Counted from the stretch's first letter, positions 33,763-46,389 are shown. The stretch is 64,000 nt of DNA from Haematobia irritans (GCF_050003625.1 NC_134400.1:195499918-195563917), one strand, 5' to 3'. Numbers and translations: made by a program. The notes: generated by a model from the letters alone, not told the origin.

Positions 33763-34424
33763 TGGCGGTCGTAACCGGATAACCGGTTATTCGGTTCTAA
33801 AGTGTAAGATAAAAATCATTAATAAAACCGGTTCTAGAAAACCGACCACTTTGAAATGTACATCACTAGAAAGGTTTTGAAGATGATAAAATGATGTATG
33901 AACCGTTATATCAACTACATCCGTTCCAGTTGTACAGGTAAAACCTTGTTTTTTTTCGCAACCGGTTTTTTGCAAATAAGCTAATATCTCAAAAAATACT
34001 CGATGTAAAAGTACTAAAAATCGCGCGATTTTTTTGAAAAAAAAAATTTTTTTCAAACCGGATATGGATATATAATAGTTAATATCACCGGTTATAGTAG
34101 AGATAGCAGCTTGACTTTGACCTTGTAGAAGTGTTAGCTACATTAGTTATTTTGCAATGCAATTAGTTATTTTGCACATTTACATCGAGCGTTTTTGGAT
34201 TAAAAGCAGGTTTTTTCAAAAAACCCGGTTCAAAAACACATATTTTTTCATCAAAAACCTAAAGTGATTACCGGATAACCGAGTCGTACCTCATTTGAAA
34301 GGTCTTACCTTTAGCTTTTTAGTGATGTAGATTTCAAAGTAATCGGTTCACTAAAACAGGTTTTATTAACGATTATTTGCTTACACTTTAGGCTCGAATA
34401 ACCGGTTAACCGGTTACGACCGCC
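33763..34424. mobile_element. ~660-bp element with ~45-bp inverted ends
   Basis: The left end GGCGGTCGTAACCGGATAAC ... CTAAAGTGTAAG (33763-33809) is mirrored by CTTACACTTTAG ... GTTAACCGGTTACGACCGCC (34380-34424). The interior is rich in ACCGG/CCGGT palindromes and has no coding frame. No clear target duplication. The superfamily is unknown. Confidence 0.8.
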
Positions 34425-34834
34425 AACCGGCTACTGTTTATTTCGATGTCAAATTTAATTCTCTATCGACCCAAAAATAATTTTTTTTTACGAGGTATAG
34501 CTAAAGGCCGGTATGCACCTCTAGCGAAATTTTCGGTAGCAAAAATTTATTTAAGTCTACAACAAAAAAACAGGGCTGTGTACACAAATTTTAAACCAGC
34601 TAATCGCTTTTAAAAATTGTTAATATATGTTCCAAATATTCCTCAAATAAATAGTTTATTATTTACAGACCTTTTAAAACTTTTACGCACACAATGATTG
34701 TAATAAAATATACAAGGAATTAATTGCGAATCATTTTATATTTCTGAAGTAATTAAGTTAAAAAAGTAACCGTGAAAACAAGCTGATTTTCAGCTTGAAA
34801 ACTGAACATAGTACTCAGCTTATGGGAGAAAATT

Positions 34835-36235
34835 TTGTAAAAATTTTATATAGAAATAAAATTTTGCGATAACTTTCTATAGAAATAAAAGTTAAATAAA
34901 ATATTGATAAATTTAAAAATAAATATTGGATAAATTTTCTATAGAAATGAAATTTAGACAAAATTAAAAAAAAAAAACAAAAGTTTAACAAAGTTTTCGA
35001 CAGAAATGAAATTTTTACAAAATTTTATTTTGTAAATGTTGAAAAAATTTTTTATAGAAATAAAATTTTGATAAAAATGTCTATAGAAATAAAATTTTCT
35101 ACAGAAATGAAATTTTGACAAAATTTTCTATAGAAATGAAATTTTGACAACATTTTCTAAAGAAATGAAATTTTGACAAAATTTTCTATAGAAATGAAAT
35201 TTTAGCAAAATTTTCTATGGAAATAAAATTTTGACAACATTTTTATAGAAATAAAATTTTGACAAAATTTTCTATAGAAATAAAATGTTGACAAAATTTT
35301 TTATAGAAATAAAATTTTGACAACATTTTCTATAGAAATGAAATTTTAACAAAATTTTCTATGGAAATAAAATGTTGACAAAATTTTTTATAGAAATAAA
35401 ATTTTGATAAAAATGTCTATAAAAATAAAATTTTGACAACATTTCCAATAGAAATGAAATTTTAACAAAATTTTCTATGGAAATAAAAGGTTGACAAAAT
35501 TTTCTATAGAAATAAAATGTTGACAAAATTTTTTAAAGAAATAACATTTTGATAAAAATGTCTATAAAAATAAAATTTTGACAAAATTTTCTACAGAAAT
35601 GAAATTTTGACTAAACTTTCTATAGAAATGAAATTTTGACAAAATTTTCTATAGAAATAAAATTTGGACAAAATGTTCTATAGAAATAAAATGTTGACAA
35701 AATTTTGTATAGAAATAAAATTTTGATAAAAATGTCTATAGAAATAAATACAGAAATGAAATTTTGACATTTTCTCTAGAAATGAAATTTTGACAAAATT
35801 TTCTCTAGAAATGAAATTTTAACAAAATTTTCTATGGAAATAAAATGTTGACAACATTTTTTATAGAAATAAAATTTGGACAAAATTTTCTATAGAAATA
35901 AAATGTTGACAAAATTTTTTATAGAAATAAAATGTTGATAAAAATTTCTATAAAAATAAAATTTTGACAAAATTTTCTATAGAAATAAAACTTTGACAAC
36001 ATTTTCTATAGAAATAACAATTTGACTAAATTTTCTATGGAAATAAAATTTTGACATCGTTTTCTATAGAAATGAAATTTTCATAAAATTTTCTATGGAA
36101 ATGAAATTTTGACAAAATTTTCTATTGAATTGTGACAAAGTTTTCTATAGAAAAATATAGAAATAAAAGTTTTAAATGTAACTAAAGATTTGACAAAATT
36201 TTCTACCAAAGCAAAATTTTAGAAAAATATTTACT
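34835..36235 (+). repeat. 29-bp minisatellite array, ~48 units
   Basis: Forward-oriented units with the frequent variant AGAAATGAAATTTT in place of AGAAATAAAATTTT, a subtype rare in the 14-17 kb array. A phrase GGTCCAAAACAAAAATTC ... TGTGGCAACGCTAACC (36310-36345) follows, similar to the flank of the array at 44690-45107. A small satellite patch of the same family also lies at 33575-33660. Confidence 0.9.
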
Positions 36236-36401
36236 TTTAAATGATATTAATTTAATTTGGAAAAATGGTCCGCTTGTCGGTCGTGTGGTCAAATTTTGGA
36301 AATAAAAATTGGTCCAAAACAAAAATTCATTGTGGCAACGCTAACCATACACCATGCAGTTTGCGTCGGCATCACCCAGTTCAGTTCTCTGCCCGCTTAA
36401 T

Positions 36402-37333
36402 GCGCTTTACAGATTATCAGTTATTCCGGACGGAATGTTGGTGTTTGTAAAGAATCTTATGCGCTTTACAGACTATCAGTTATTCCGGACGGAATGTCGG
36501 TGTTTGTAAAGAATCTTACAGTGTGCCGAATCGATACGACTTGTTGGCGATGACTAAATAATCGATAAATGTGTTATCGTTCCCATAAACATGCAGCAGT
36601 ATCGATTTTGCCTTCGGACTTAACTTATAATGTGCACAATATATGGGATATGTTCGACACGAGCACTGTCGTCCGGAATAACTGATAGTCTGTAATGCGC
36701 TTTACAGACTATCAGTTATTCCGGACGGAATGTCGGTGTTTGTAAAGAATTTTACAATGTGTCGGATCGATACGACTTGTCGGCGATGACTAAATAATCG
36801 GTAAATGTGTTATCGATCCCATAAACATGCAGCAGTATCGATTATGCCGTCGGACTTAAATTATAATGTGCACAATATATGGGATATGTTCGACACGAGC
36901 ACTGTCGTCCGGAATAACTGATAGTCTGTAAAGCGCATAAAGCGCATAACGGAACTAAGGAAAATAGGATTTAGAGTCCACTTTGTGACATCTATATGGT
37001 TGACATTTGTTTTCTTCGCAGAAGAGAACTTTTCGTCCTCTTGTATTATCATTTTCTCTGATGGTTATATCGGACGAGTTCAAAACTTTATGCGCTTTAC
37101 AGACTATCAGTTATTCCGGACGACAGAGCTCGTGTCGAACATATCCCATATATTGTGCACATTATAAGTTAAGTCCGAAGGCATAATCGATACTGTTGCA
37201 TGTTTATGGGATCGATAACACATTTACCGATTATTTTTTCATCGCCGACAAGTCGTATCGATCCGACACACTGTAAGATTCTTTACAAACACCGACATTC
37301 CGTCCGGAATAACTGATAGTCTGTAAAGCGCAT
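36402..37333. mobile_element. Cluster of 243-bp MITEs with 32-bp inverted ends
   Basis: The terminal repeat TGCGCTTTACAGACTATCAG...GGACG appears at 36403 (partial copy), 36460, 36696 and, with inverted interior, 37091. Copies: 36460-36694 (right end fused to the next), 36695-36938, and 37091-37332 in opposite orientation. The shared interior includes TCGATACGACTTG, GTGTTATCG, ATAAACATGCAGCAGTATCG and GTGCACAATATATGGGATAT. Copies differ by few bases. The block lies 210 bp upstream of the Trmt112 start. No transposase is present. Confidence 0.9.
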
Positions 37334-37542
37334 TAAGCAGAAACATTATTTCGTTCTCAACGCCCTATAGTCTCAATCATAGCCAAACGACGACCAATCG
37401 CTTGTTGTGAAGGTCCATTAACATTCACAAATGTAAACAAATGAGTATGACATTTCACACTGTTGTCAAAAACGTGCTCAACGAGTGGTGCTGAACAATT
37501 GTTTATTGGAATCAAATAAATAAAAATATATATATAGGAAAA

Positions 37543-38064
37543 ATGAAGCTGAGTACCTATAATTTCCTTACATCGAAAGCCATAAAAGGTGTTAAAGTGG
37601 GATATCCATTAAAATTAACGGTAAATATAAAGGGGCGTTTGCTCAGCATCATTTACAAATTGACATTTTTAATCCATTTTTCCTTTGCTACCCATTTAGA
37701 TTTCTAAAAAGGATGTTGTAGAAACGGAATTCAATCCTACATTCATTGAAAGACTTTTGCCTAAATTAGATTGGCCAACCGTGTATTTGGCCGCACAAAC
37801 GGTAAGAGTTCACATTTGTCCATTTAAATATATTGAATTCCAAAAAAACGATCCATTTGATTATTGCAGGCAGAATTAGCTGATGATATACCAGCAGAAC
37901 AACCCACATCGATAGCTGACAATGAAGAACTTCTACAAAGACTACATCATCTTTTGTTAGAGATTGATGTGTTAGAGGGCCAATTAGAGTGTCCGGAAAC
38001 AGGACGTATATTTCCAATTACCGATGGCATCCCCAACATGCTGTTGAATGAGGATGAAGTTTAG
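37543..38064 (+). CDS. Trmt112: Trm112-type methyltransferase activator, three exons
   Basis: Small zinc-binding partner that activates several methyltransferases acting on tRNA, 18S rRNA and the translation release factor eRF1. Exons 37543-37620, 37700-37801 and 37870-38064 have GT/AG introns of 79 and 68 bp, all in phase 0. The product is 124 residues, the normal family length. The N-terminus reads [20 protein letters not shown]. The centre has [18 protein letters not shown]. The C-terminus has [20 protein letters not shown], the most conserved Trm112 signature; the usual zinc ligands are reduced here, as in animal homologues. It reads away from Ilk (heads 4.2 kb apart). A MITE cluster occupies the upstream region. 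Identification is firm. Confidence 0.97.
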
Positions 38065-38245
38065 ATAGTTGAGAGTTATTGTAGCGATTTTTTTGCATTT
38101 CTTTGGATTATACTTCTTGTATGTAGTATAATGTTAAATTAGTCACCTTTACATTTAAGTTTAAGAATAGACACCGCTTTATCAAACCTACCATATAAAA
38201 GTGTTTTCATATAATACAACAGGTTAAAAGTTTTTCAAATGTACA

Positions 38246-38251
38246 AATAAA
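38246..38251 (+). terminator. Probable Trmt112 poly(A) signal
   Basis: An AATAAA hexamer lies 182 bp after the stop codon. It is followed within about 25 bp by a T-rich/TG-containing stretch (AGCTTTTGTCTGCAATTG). Position-based call. Confidence 0.5.
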
Positions 38252-38299
38252 CAGCTTTTGTCTGCAATTGCAGTAGTAATGATTTGGCAAGAAAAAAAA

Positions 38300-39271
38300 C
38301 AACAAAAATTCAGGAATAGCTCCCATACACACAAAAAATATTTTTCGGATTCAATGATGAAATTAACTGATCCAATTAATTTTTAATTGAAATGTGAATA
38401 AACCGATTTGACTGGTTGAAATTTGGTGCGTGATGCAATGATATATGCCTTTTAACAAACATACAAAAATTGGACTATATCTTTTCATAAGTACATATAT
38501 ATAACTCCCACTGGCTTTAAAGCTTCCTAGATAAGCAAATTTTATCCGAACCCCTTTGTAATTTGGTGTACAATGTCAGTATGTGCCCTTTAATGTTCAA
38601 TAAAATGGCACACGGTCATAGAATTTGTATGAAATTTTCAACATATTTTAGACGGATTTTCGAATTGTATATTCTTACTTATTTCATCTTACAAAATTTT
38701 AAAGTAACATGGAGCTCATCTCCTACTTTATTATAGAAAACACTTTTATTTTTAAAAATGTTTAGACCTTTAGCATATGCAACTGTGCTCTTTAAGGCAA
38801 TTGCAGTACTCTTGTTTATTGATAGTGTTGAAGACGCACCGGCTGTACGAGCACGGTTGCCACAGTTGGTAGAATTCTACCAAAAATTGTAGATTTTTTA
38901 TTGTTTGGTAGATTGGTAGAACTCCTGATGATTTGGTAGATTCTGCAAAATATCCCTGTCCAACTAAAAGGTACTTTTTTGACATAATGTTCTATAGTAA
39001 CAAAAATTTTCTATAGAAATAAAATTTTATTGTTGTTTTTAATTTCAGCTTAAAACCATTCATTGACTTAACTACAAGTGTAGCTTAACCAACAGTGGAA
39101 AAGGTTCACTTTGGGTTTAGTGAACAGCCTGAATTTATTCTGATAATTGCTTGTTAGTTTTGCTGCAAGTATAGGATGCTGATGAGGAATGTGGTAATTC
39201 CGAAACGTGCGTCCATCCAACCATCTTGCAGTCTATAGGGATTTGCCCAAATAAATTAAGCTACACTTGTA
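38300..39271. other. Intergenic sequence with H2-like fragment, TTGGTAGA repeats and an inverted repeat
   Basis: AT-rich AATTAATT repeat at 38340-38395. Then a diverged monomer-like stretch (TGGTTGAAATTTGGTGCG near 38420). Then GGTTGCCACAGTTGGTAGAA with several TTGGTAGA motifs at 38858-38945 and one or two 29-bp units (38995-39035). A perfect 16-bp inverted repeat TACAAGTGTAGCTTAA (39073-39088) and TTAAGCTACACTTGTA (39256-39271) brackets 199 bp. No gene. Confidence 0.6.
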
Positions 39272-39842
39272 CGAGGGCAGTTCGGAAACTTCTAAGACTA
39301 GCACAAAATGCGCGGTATAAACAGAAAAAAGTTACGTGTTTTAAAGGTGGCAACACCTTCATATAGAAACAGGTGTTCAAAAAAGACGCATCCGCAATTT
39401 TAAATTTACAATGGAAAAATTAGAAATGCGTGCTGTCATTAAATATTTACGTAAAAAAAGGTTTATCGGGTCAAGAAATTCATAATGATATGGTGAATGT
39501 TTTAGGTGAAAGTGCTCCTTCATATGCAACAGTAAAAAATTGGGTTGCTGAATTTAAACTTGGTCGTAAAAGCATTGAAGATAAACCACGTAGTGGATTT
39601 CCAAAAACAGCAACAACAACTGAAATTGTAGCCAAAGTGCATGATATGGTATTAAATGATCGACAAATAAAAGTGCGTGAAATTGTTAACATCATGGGCA
39701 TCTCAAATGATCGAGTCCATTTAATTTTGCATGAAGAACTACAGACGAAAAAGCTTTCTGCCGCATTTGTTAACAGTCGATCAAAAACGCATAAGTATGA
39801 AAATTTCTCAAGCTTGTTTGGATCGTTTTAAGCGAAATAAAA
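39272..39842 (+). mobile_element. Mariner remnant (different subfamily), 3' half lost
   Basis: After TA (39270-39271) the end reads CGAGGGCAGTTCGGAAACTT. Coding starts at ATG 39411 (MEKLEMRAVIKYLRKK), then a one-base frameshift in an A run, then GLSGQEIHNDMVNVLGESAP, IEDKPRSGFPK, IKVREIVNIMGISNDRVHLI. After another shift it reads LLTVDQKRISMKISQACLDR. This is the N-terminal DNA-binding half of a mariner transposase. It stops abruptly at the Himar-like copy at 39843; the catalytic domain is absent. Confidence 0.85.
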
Positions 39843-41119
39843 TGATAAGTCCCCGGTCTAACAAAGAAAAACACATTTTTTTTTGTCAAAATTCGTTTTT
39901 ATTATTCAACACAGTTCCCTACAAGAGCGATTCAACGATTATAACGACCTTTCAATTTGTTGATACCAATTTGGTAGTACTCCTTCGGCTTTGCCTCAAA
40001 ATAGGCCTTAGTTTCGGCGATCACCTCTTCATTGCAGCCAAATTTTTTCCCTGCGAGCATCCTTTTGAGGCCTGAGAACAAGAAAAAGTCGCTGGGGGCC
40101 AGATCTGGAGTGGATGGAATACGGTGGATGGGGAAGCAATTCGAAGCCTAATTCATGAATTTTTGCCGTCGTTCTCATTTGACTTGTGGCACGGTGTGTT
40201 GTCTTGGTGGAACAACACTTCTTCAAATGGGACCGTTTTGCCGCGATTTCGACCTTCAAAAGCTCCAATAACGCCATATAATAGTCACTGTAGATGGTTT
40301 TTCCCTTCTCAAGATAATCGATAAAAATTATTCCATCCCAAAAAATAGAGGCCATTACTTTGCCAGCGAACTTTTGAGTCTTTCCACGCTTCGGAGACGG
40401 TTCACCGGTCGCTGTCCACTCAGCCGACTGTCGATTGGACTCAGGAGTGTAGTGATTGAGCTATGTTTCATCCATTGTCACATATCGACGGAAAAACTCG
40501 GTTGTATTACGAGTTAACAGCTGCAAACACCACATCATCAACACGTTGTTGTTTTTGGTCAAATGTGAGCTCGCGCGACACCCATTTTGCACAGAGCTTC
40601 CGCATATCCAAATATTGATGGATGATATGACCAACACGTTCCTTTGATATCTTTAAGGCCTCTGCTATCTCGATCAACTTCATTTTATGGTCATTCAAAA
40701 CCATTTTGTGGATTTTTTTTTTATGTTTTCGTCGGTAACCACCTCTTTAGGGCGTCCACTGCGTTCACCGTCCTCCGTGCTCATTTCACCACGCTTGAAT
40801 TTTGCATACCAATCAATTATTGTTGATTTCCCTGGGGTAGAGTCCGGAAACTCATTATCAAGCCAAGTTTTTGTTTCCACTGTATTTTTTCCCTTCAGAA
40901 AACAATATTTTATCAAAACACGAAATTCCTTTTTTTTCCATTTTTTCACAATAACAAAAGTTGCTTCACAAAAGACGCTCTATCTCACAAACTAATTGAC
41001 TTACAGACGTAAAATTTCGACACGAATCATTTGAAGGTTGGTAATATATAAAAATAATATGCATTTAATACTAGCGACGCCATATATGTGTCAGACCGGG
41101 GACTTATCAGCCAACCTGT
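39843..41119 (-). mobile_element. Himar1-like (irritans) mariner, nearly full length, decayed
   Basis: The 5' end (plus-strand right) is the intact inverted repeat ending ATCAGCCAACCTGT at 41119, followed by TA. The left end has TGATAAGTCCCCGGTCT but lacks the outer ~10 bases. Minus-strand frames 40949-40695 (FRVLIKYCFLKGKNTVETKT), 40704-40507 (MKLIEIAEALKISKERVGHI) and 40355-40029 (FIDYLEKGKTI, ELGFELLPHPPYS) are pieces of one transposase broken by indels. It is the same subfamily as the copy at 2323-3807 and retains a more complete 5' region. Confidence 0.92.
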
Positions 41120-41164
41120 TAATAAGTTTGTGCATTTGTATGTAAGGCCAAGAAGGAAACGTCT

Positions 41165-42013
<849 letters not shown>

Positions 42014-42235
42014 GCCGGAGTAGGGGAAATATGGTAGAATGTTTCATATTTTAGACCCATTTTCAATGGGAGATTTAACCAATATCCTTGTAAAATCGCC
42101 ACTGCTGAGTAGCAAAAATTGTAAATATTACTCTAATTGTCCTATATCTCGAATACATATGTATCGCCTGATAAATCATAAAAACTCTTTTGTACAATTG
42201 CATTAAAATTTCTCTCGTTTCATATGTCCCATATG

Positions 42236-43766
42236 TATACCCACCACCATAGAATGATGACGGGGGTATAATAAGTTTGTCATTCCGTTTGTAACACATC
42301 GAAATATCGATTTCCAACTATATAAAGTATATATATTCTTGATCAGGGAGAAATTCTAAGAGGATGTAACGATGTCCGTCTGTCTGTCTGTTGTAATCAC
42401 GCTACAGTCTTCAATAATGAAGGAATCGTGCTCAAACTCGTCTTTTGTCTGCAGGCAGGTCAAGTTCGAAGATGGGCTATATCGGTCCAGGTTTTGATAT
42501 AGTCCCCATATAAACCGACCTCCCGATTTGGGGTCTTGGACTTATAGAAATCGTAGTTTTTATCCAATTTGCCTGAAATTGGAAATCTAGAGGTATTGTA
42601 GGACCACAAATACGTGTGCCAAAAATTGTGAGTATCGGTCCACGTTTTGGTATAGCCCCCATATAGACCGATCTCCCGATTTTACTTCTTGAGCTTATAG
42701 AAACCGCAGTTTTTATTCAATTTACCTGAAATTGGAAATCTAGAGGTATTGTAGGACCACAAATACGTGTGGCAAAAATTGTGAGTATCGCTTCATATTT
42801 TGATATAGCCCCCATATCGACCGATCTCCCGATTTTACTTCTTGGGCTTATAGAAACCGCAGTTTTTATCTAATTTACCTGAAATTGGAAATCGAGGGGT
42901 ACTTTAGAACCGTAAAGCGGTGTGCCAAAAATAGTGAGCATCGGTGCATGTTTTGGTATGGTCCCCATATAAACCGACCTTCCGATTTGGGGTCTTGAGC
43001 TTATAGAAACCGTAGTTTTTATCCAATTTGCCTGAAATTGGAAATCTAGAGGTATTTTAGGACCATATAGAGGTGTGTCCAAAATGATGAGTATCGGTCC
43101 ATATTTTGGTATAGCCCCCATATAGACCGATTTCCCGATTTTACTTCTTGGGCTTCTAGAAATTGGAATTCAAGAGGTATTTTCGGGTCATAAAGAGGTG
43201 TGTCGAAAACGGTGAGTATCGGTCCATATTTTAGTATAGCCCCCATAAGAACGATCACCCGATTTAACTCCTTGGGTTTCTAGAAACCGTAGTTTTTATC
43301 TGATTTGCCTGAAATTGTAAATATTCTGCTATTTTAGGCTCACAAAAACGTGTATCGGATTAAGTTTTTATCGGTCCATTTGGTAATGCCTCCATATAGA
43401 CCGACTTCACTTCTTGAGGGTGTAGAAGGCGCACTGACCATGAAAATTGCTTGAAACTAAATGTAAAATGTCCAGATTTTACTTCTCGGGTGAAAATCTA
43501 CAGATTTAAGATTTCAAATCCAGACGTTATTTCATAATTTTCTTGCACACTTACAAGAGATGTTAATGATTCCTCTTAAACTCAAACAAAAATGGTTCTT
43601 ATAAATCCAGAATCTGATATAGCTCTCATAGGTGAAATCTTTAAATTTATCTTCGGGAAGTGTCCTCAAGCCCTCCTGAAATTTCAAAGGAAATCCTAAT
43701 ATTTGGTTCATGGTGGCGGGTATTTAAAATTCGGCCCGGCCGAACTTACTGCTGTATATACTTGTT
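42236..43766 (-). mobile_element. Helentron-like element, family H1, second copy (reverse)
   Basis: Complete in reverse: TACCCACCACCATAGAATGA at 42236, GTCCGTCTGTCTGTCTG, about seven ~153-bp monomers (CTTATAGAAACCGTAG, ATTGGAAATCTAGAGGTATT), then TTCATGGTGGCGGGTATTTAA, CGGCCCGGCCGAAC and TATATACTTGT ending at 43766. Mirror image of the copy at 22528-24100. Confidence 0.82.
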
Positions 43767-44689
43767 TTTCACTAACATTGTGTTTCATCCCAGGGTGTTA
43801 GCCGATTTAATTTTTCGTTCTAGCAATTTTGTAGATGTACAAAAAATGGTCTCCAAATCGTTTCAGATATAAATATTTGTATATGGGAATATAAACCTTG
43901 ATAATAACTCCCAACAAATTTGAAGGAGTTGAGATGGTAACACAAATTTTGGTCTACATAATGGTGAAGGGTATAATATAGTCGGCCCCGCCCGACTTTA
44001 GACTTTACTTACTTGTTTTTTTTTTGAGGGTGTGCATACAAAACGATTCACGAAAATTGAAAGGATTGTGACTTTGAATGATATGTACGCCAATCGTTTC
44101 GTTTGTTTTCGTACTCTGGTTTATTGGGATTGTTCGATTAACTTTTGGATAGCATATAGGAAATGAATGTATGAATATGTATGTATATCTATATCTGGAA
44201 GTTTACAAAAATAACTTCCGTTTACAACGATTTTGTAATAAATTCACTATGCTTAACACCCACTAATCCGAATTATTAATAAACTAAAAACAAAACCTTA
44301 CCCTTTGTCAACATAGACAATAGCCGGAAGACTTACTATGTTATGGATTTGGTAATTATAAATATTATTAAGTCATATTTATCAATCGTATACCAAGACA
44401 ACAATTCATTGTTCCCATGTCATTAATTGTCCCATTAACTTTTAAACTTTGTCTGCAACAAAATCGAAACAAGACATAATTTGATTTGAATTCGATGTTA
44501 ATAGAAAATATAAAGACGGCTATGTGAAAACTTGTTATAAATAAATCAATGTACCAATCAAACCCACATTGAGTTTTATGGCGGATGGGGTTTATTTGGG
44601 TGTCCCATACTGAAGGGTTTGTCATTCAATTAAGTTGTATTTATTGTTGTCGGTTTGATTATAGTTGGCTTGAATTTATGAATTGATAT
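43767..44689. other. Intergenic sequence, no gene
   Basis: Starts with another monomer-like fragment (GGTGAAGGGTATAATATAGT, 43960-44005, ending in CCCGCCCGACTTTA...CTTGTTTTT) and continues with AT-rich unique DNA. No coding exon recognised. Confidence 0.5.
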
Positions 44690-45107
44690 AGATAAAATTT
44701 TCTATAGAAATAAAATTTTGACAAAATTTTCTATAGAAATAAAATTTTGACAAAATTTTCTATAGAAATAAAATTTTGACAAAATTTTCTATAGAAATAA
44801 AATTTTGACAAAATTTTCTATAGAAATAAAATTTTGACAAAATTTTCTATAGAAATAAAATTTTGACAAAATTTTCTATAGAAACAAAATTTTGACAAAA
44901 TTTTCTATAAAATAAAATTTTGACAAAATTTTCTATAAAATAAAATTTTGACAAATTTTTATTCTACAGAAAATTTTATTTCTACAGAAAATTTTTTCGA
45001 AATTTTATTTCTCTAGAATATTTTGAAAAAAAAACCGATTTGATAAAAATGGACCAAATTTAAAAATTAATAATTTTTTGGTCCGAGCGGGTCAAAATGG
45101 CAACTCT
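44690..45107 (+). repeat. Homogeneous 29-bp array followed by a CAGAGTTGCCA-type end
   Basis: About nine near-identical monomers at 44690-44940, the least diverged in the window. Then come reverse-type units and AATTTAAAAATTAATAATTTT, GGTCCGAGCGGGTCAAAATGGCAACTCTG. Read on the minus strand the end is CAGAGTTGCCATTTTGACCC, a hAT-like terminus. The same end recurs at 52840. The left boundary shows no matching terminus. Confidence 0.8.
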
Positions 45108-45173
45108 GATCCAGTGCTAAAAGAAAACAGCTCTATTGTAGTCACCTGTTTCAGAGATGCCACGTTATTATAC

Positions 45174-45290
45174 CCGCCACCGTGGTGCAATGGTTAGCAT
45201 GCCCGCCTTGCATACACACGGTCGTGGGTTCGATTCCTGCTTCGACCGAACACAAAAAAAAAGTTTTTCAGCGGTGGATTATCCCACCTC
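45174..45290 (+). mobile_element. SINE fragment (tRNA-like head)
   Basis: Contains the A box CGTGGTGCAATGGTTAGCATG (45181-45201) and B box GGGTTCGATTCCTGC (45226-45240) of the SINE at 3255-3606. The head is intact; homology stops after CAGTAATGCTGGTG. Confidence 0.85.
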
Positions 45291-46139
45291 AGTAATGCTG
45301 GTGAAATTTCAACATCACTGAAATAGTTCTTGTTCGGAGCTGCAGGTACAATTAAATCAATTGCCTCCTCTGGCAATCACTATTTGTCAAAACAAAGATT
45401 ATTATTAAAATAAACAAAAACAAAATATTATTGTAACAAAGAATATTATTAAAAGAAACAAAAATAACAACATTAATGTACGGAAAAGAAGAGCACAAAT
45501 AAATAGAAAAAGTAGCATGAAAAACAACAAAACACAACAACAGCACCAGTCGCGATATCAATGTGACTTTTAGCTAATTTGACTGCTGCAACACTTGTAT
45601 TAAACAATGCATGGCTTCTAAAAAGCACAAAAGGGCAGCGTAAAATTTTGCAATATAACACAGATTTATGTCCTCTTTAATATAAACTACAAAATTATGA
45701 CACGAATGTGGACGAATAATAACTATATATCCATTTTAAATATAAAAATATTATTTTTTTTTTGCATTTTTAATATAAATAACTACATCTAAATCACTTC
45801 CACACATAATTTGAGATACAAATGTTAACGACGTATTTGCAAAATAACCTGAACTTGATGGTTCCATTGAAAAATGTTTAATTTTTACAATACTTTTTAA
45901 AATAAATAAAAATTTCAACGGGAACGTTTTCACTTTTTTTTTCAACCTTTTTTGCACAAAAATTTCTATGAAGTTTGACTTTGAAGTTTCACTACAAAAA
46001 CAGCAGACCACTTGTGACATTTATTTTAACGACAAGTGATGTAGAATTTTATATACTGTAACCGTGTGCAAAAAATTTAACGATACTTAATTTTTGTTTT
46101 TTTAATTAATCCAAGAAAACAGGCTATTCTAACCCTGTG
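45291..46139. other. AT-rich sequence between two SINE halves, no gene
   Basis: No repeat family or coding frame recognised. It lies between the head and tail parts of the same SINE family, so it may be an insertion with a local deletion of about 60 bp of SINE, or the two halves may be independent. Confidence 0.4.
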
Positions 46140-46309
46140 TGCGCCGTTCGGACTCGGCTATAAAAAGGAGGTCCCTTGTCACTGAGCTTAACATGGAAAC
46201 GGGCAGCGCTCAGTGATAAGAGAGAAGTTCACCAATGTGGTATCACAATGGACTGAATAGTCTAAGTGAGCCTGATACATCGGGCTGCCACCTAACCTAA
46301 CCTAACCTA
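46140..46309 (+). mobile_element. SINE fragment (3' half with CCTAA tail)
   Basis: Starts GCGCCGTTCGGACTCGGCTA and runs through CAGCGCTCAGTGATAAGAG to CCTAACCTAACCTAACCTAT, directly abutting the H2 element end at 46310. Confidence 0.85.
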
Positions 46310-46389
46310 TCCATACCCTCCACCATAGGATGGGGGTATATTAACTTTGTCATTCCGTTTGTAACACATCGAAATATTGCTCTAAGACT

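Noticed and set aside
36265..37167. Small frames containing MRFTDYQLFRT
   Set aside because: Translation of the MITE terminal repeat TGCGCTTTACAGACTATCAG; recurs with every copy and orientation.
45181..45253. Possible tRNA gene (A and B boxes, cloverleaf-like head)
   Set aside because: Identical head occurs at 3530-3592 fused to a SINE body with target duplications; the arms do not pair as a functional tRNA.
45291..46139. Element inserted into a SINE
   Set aside because: The two SINE parts do not meet at the same SINE position and no target duplication is visible, so insertion is not supported over two independent fragments.
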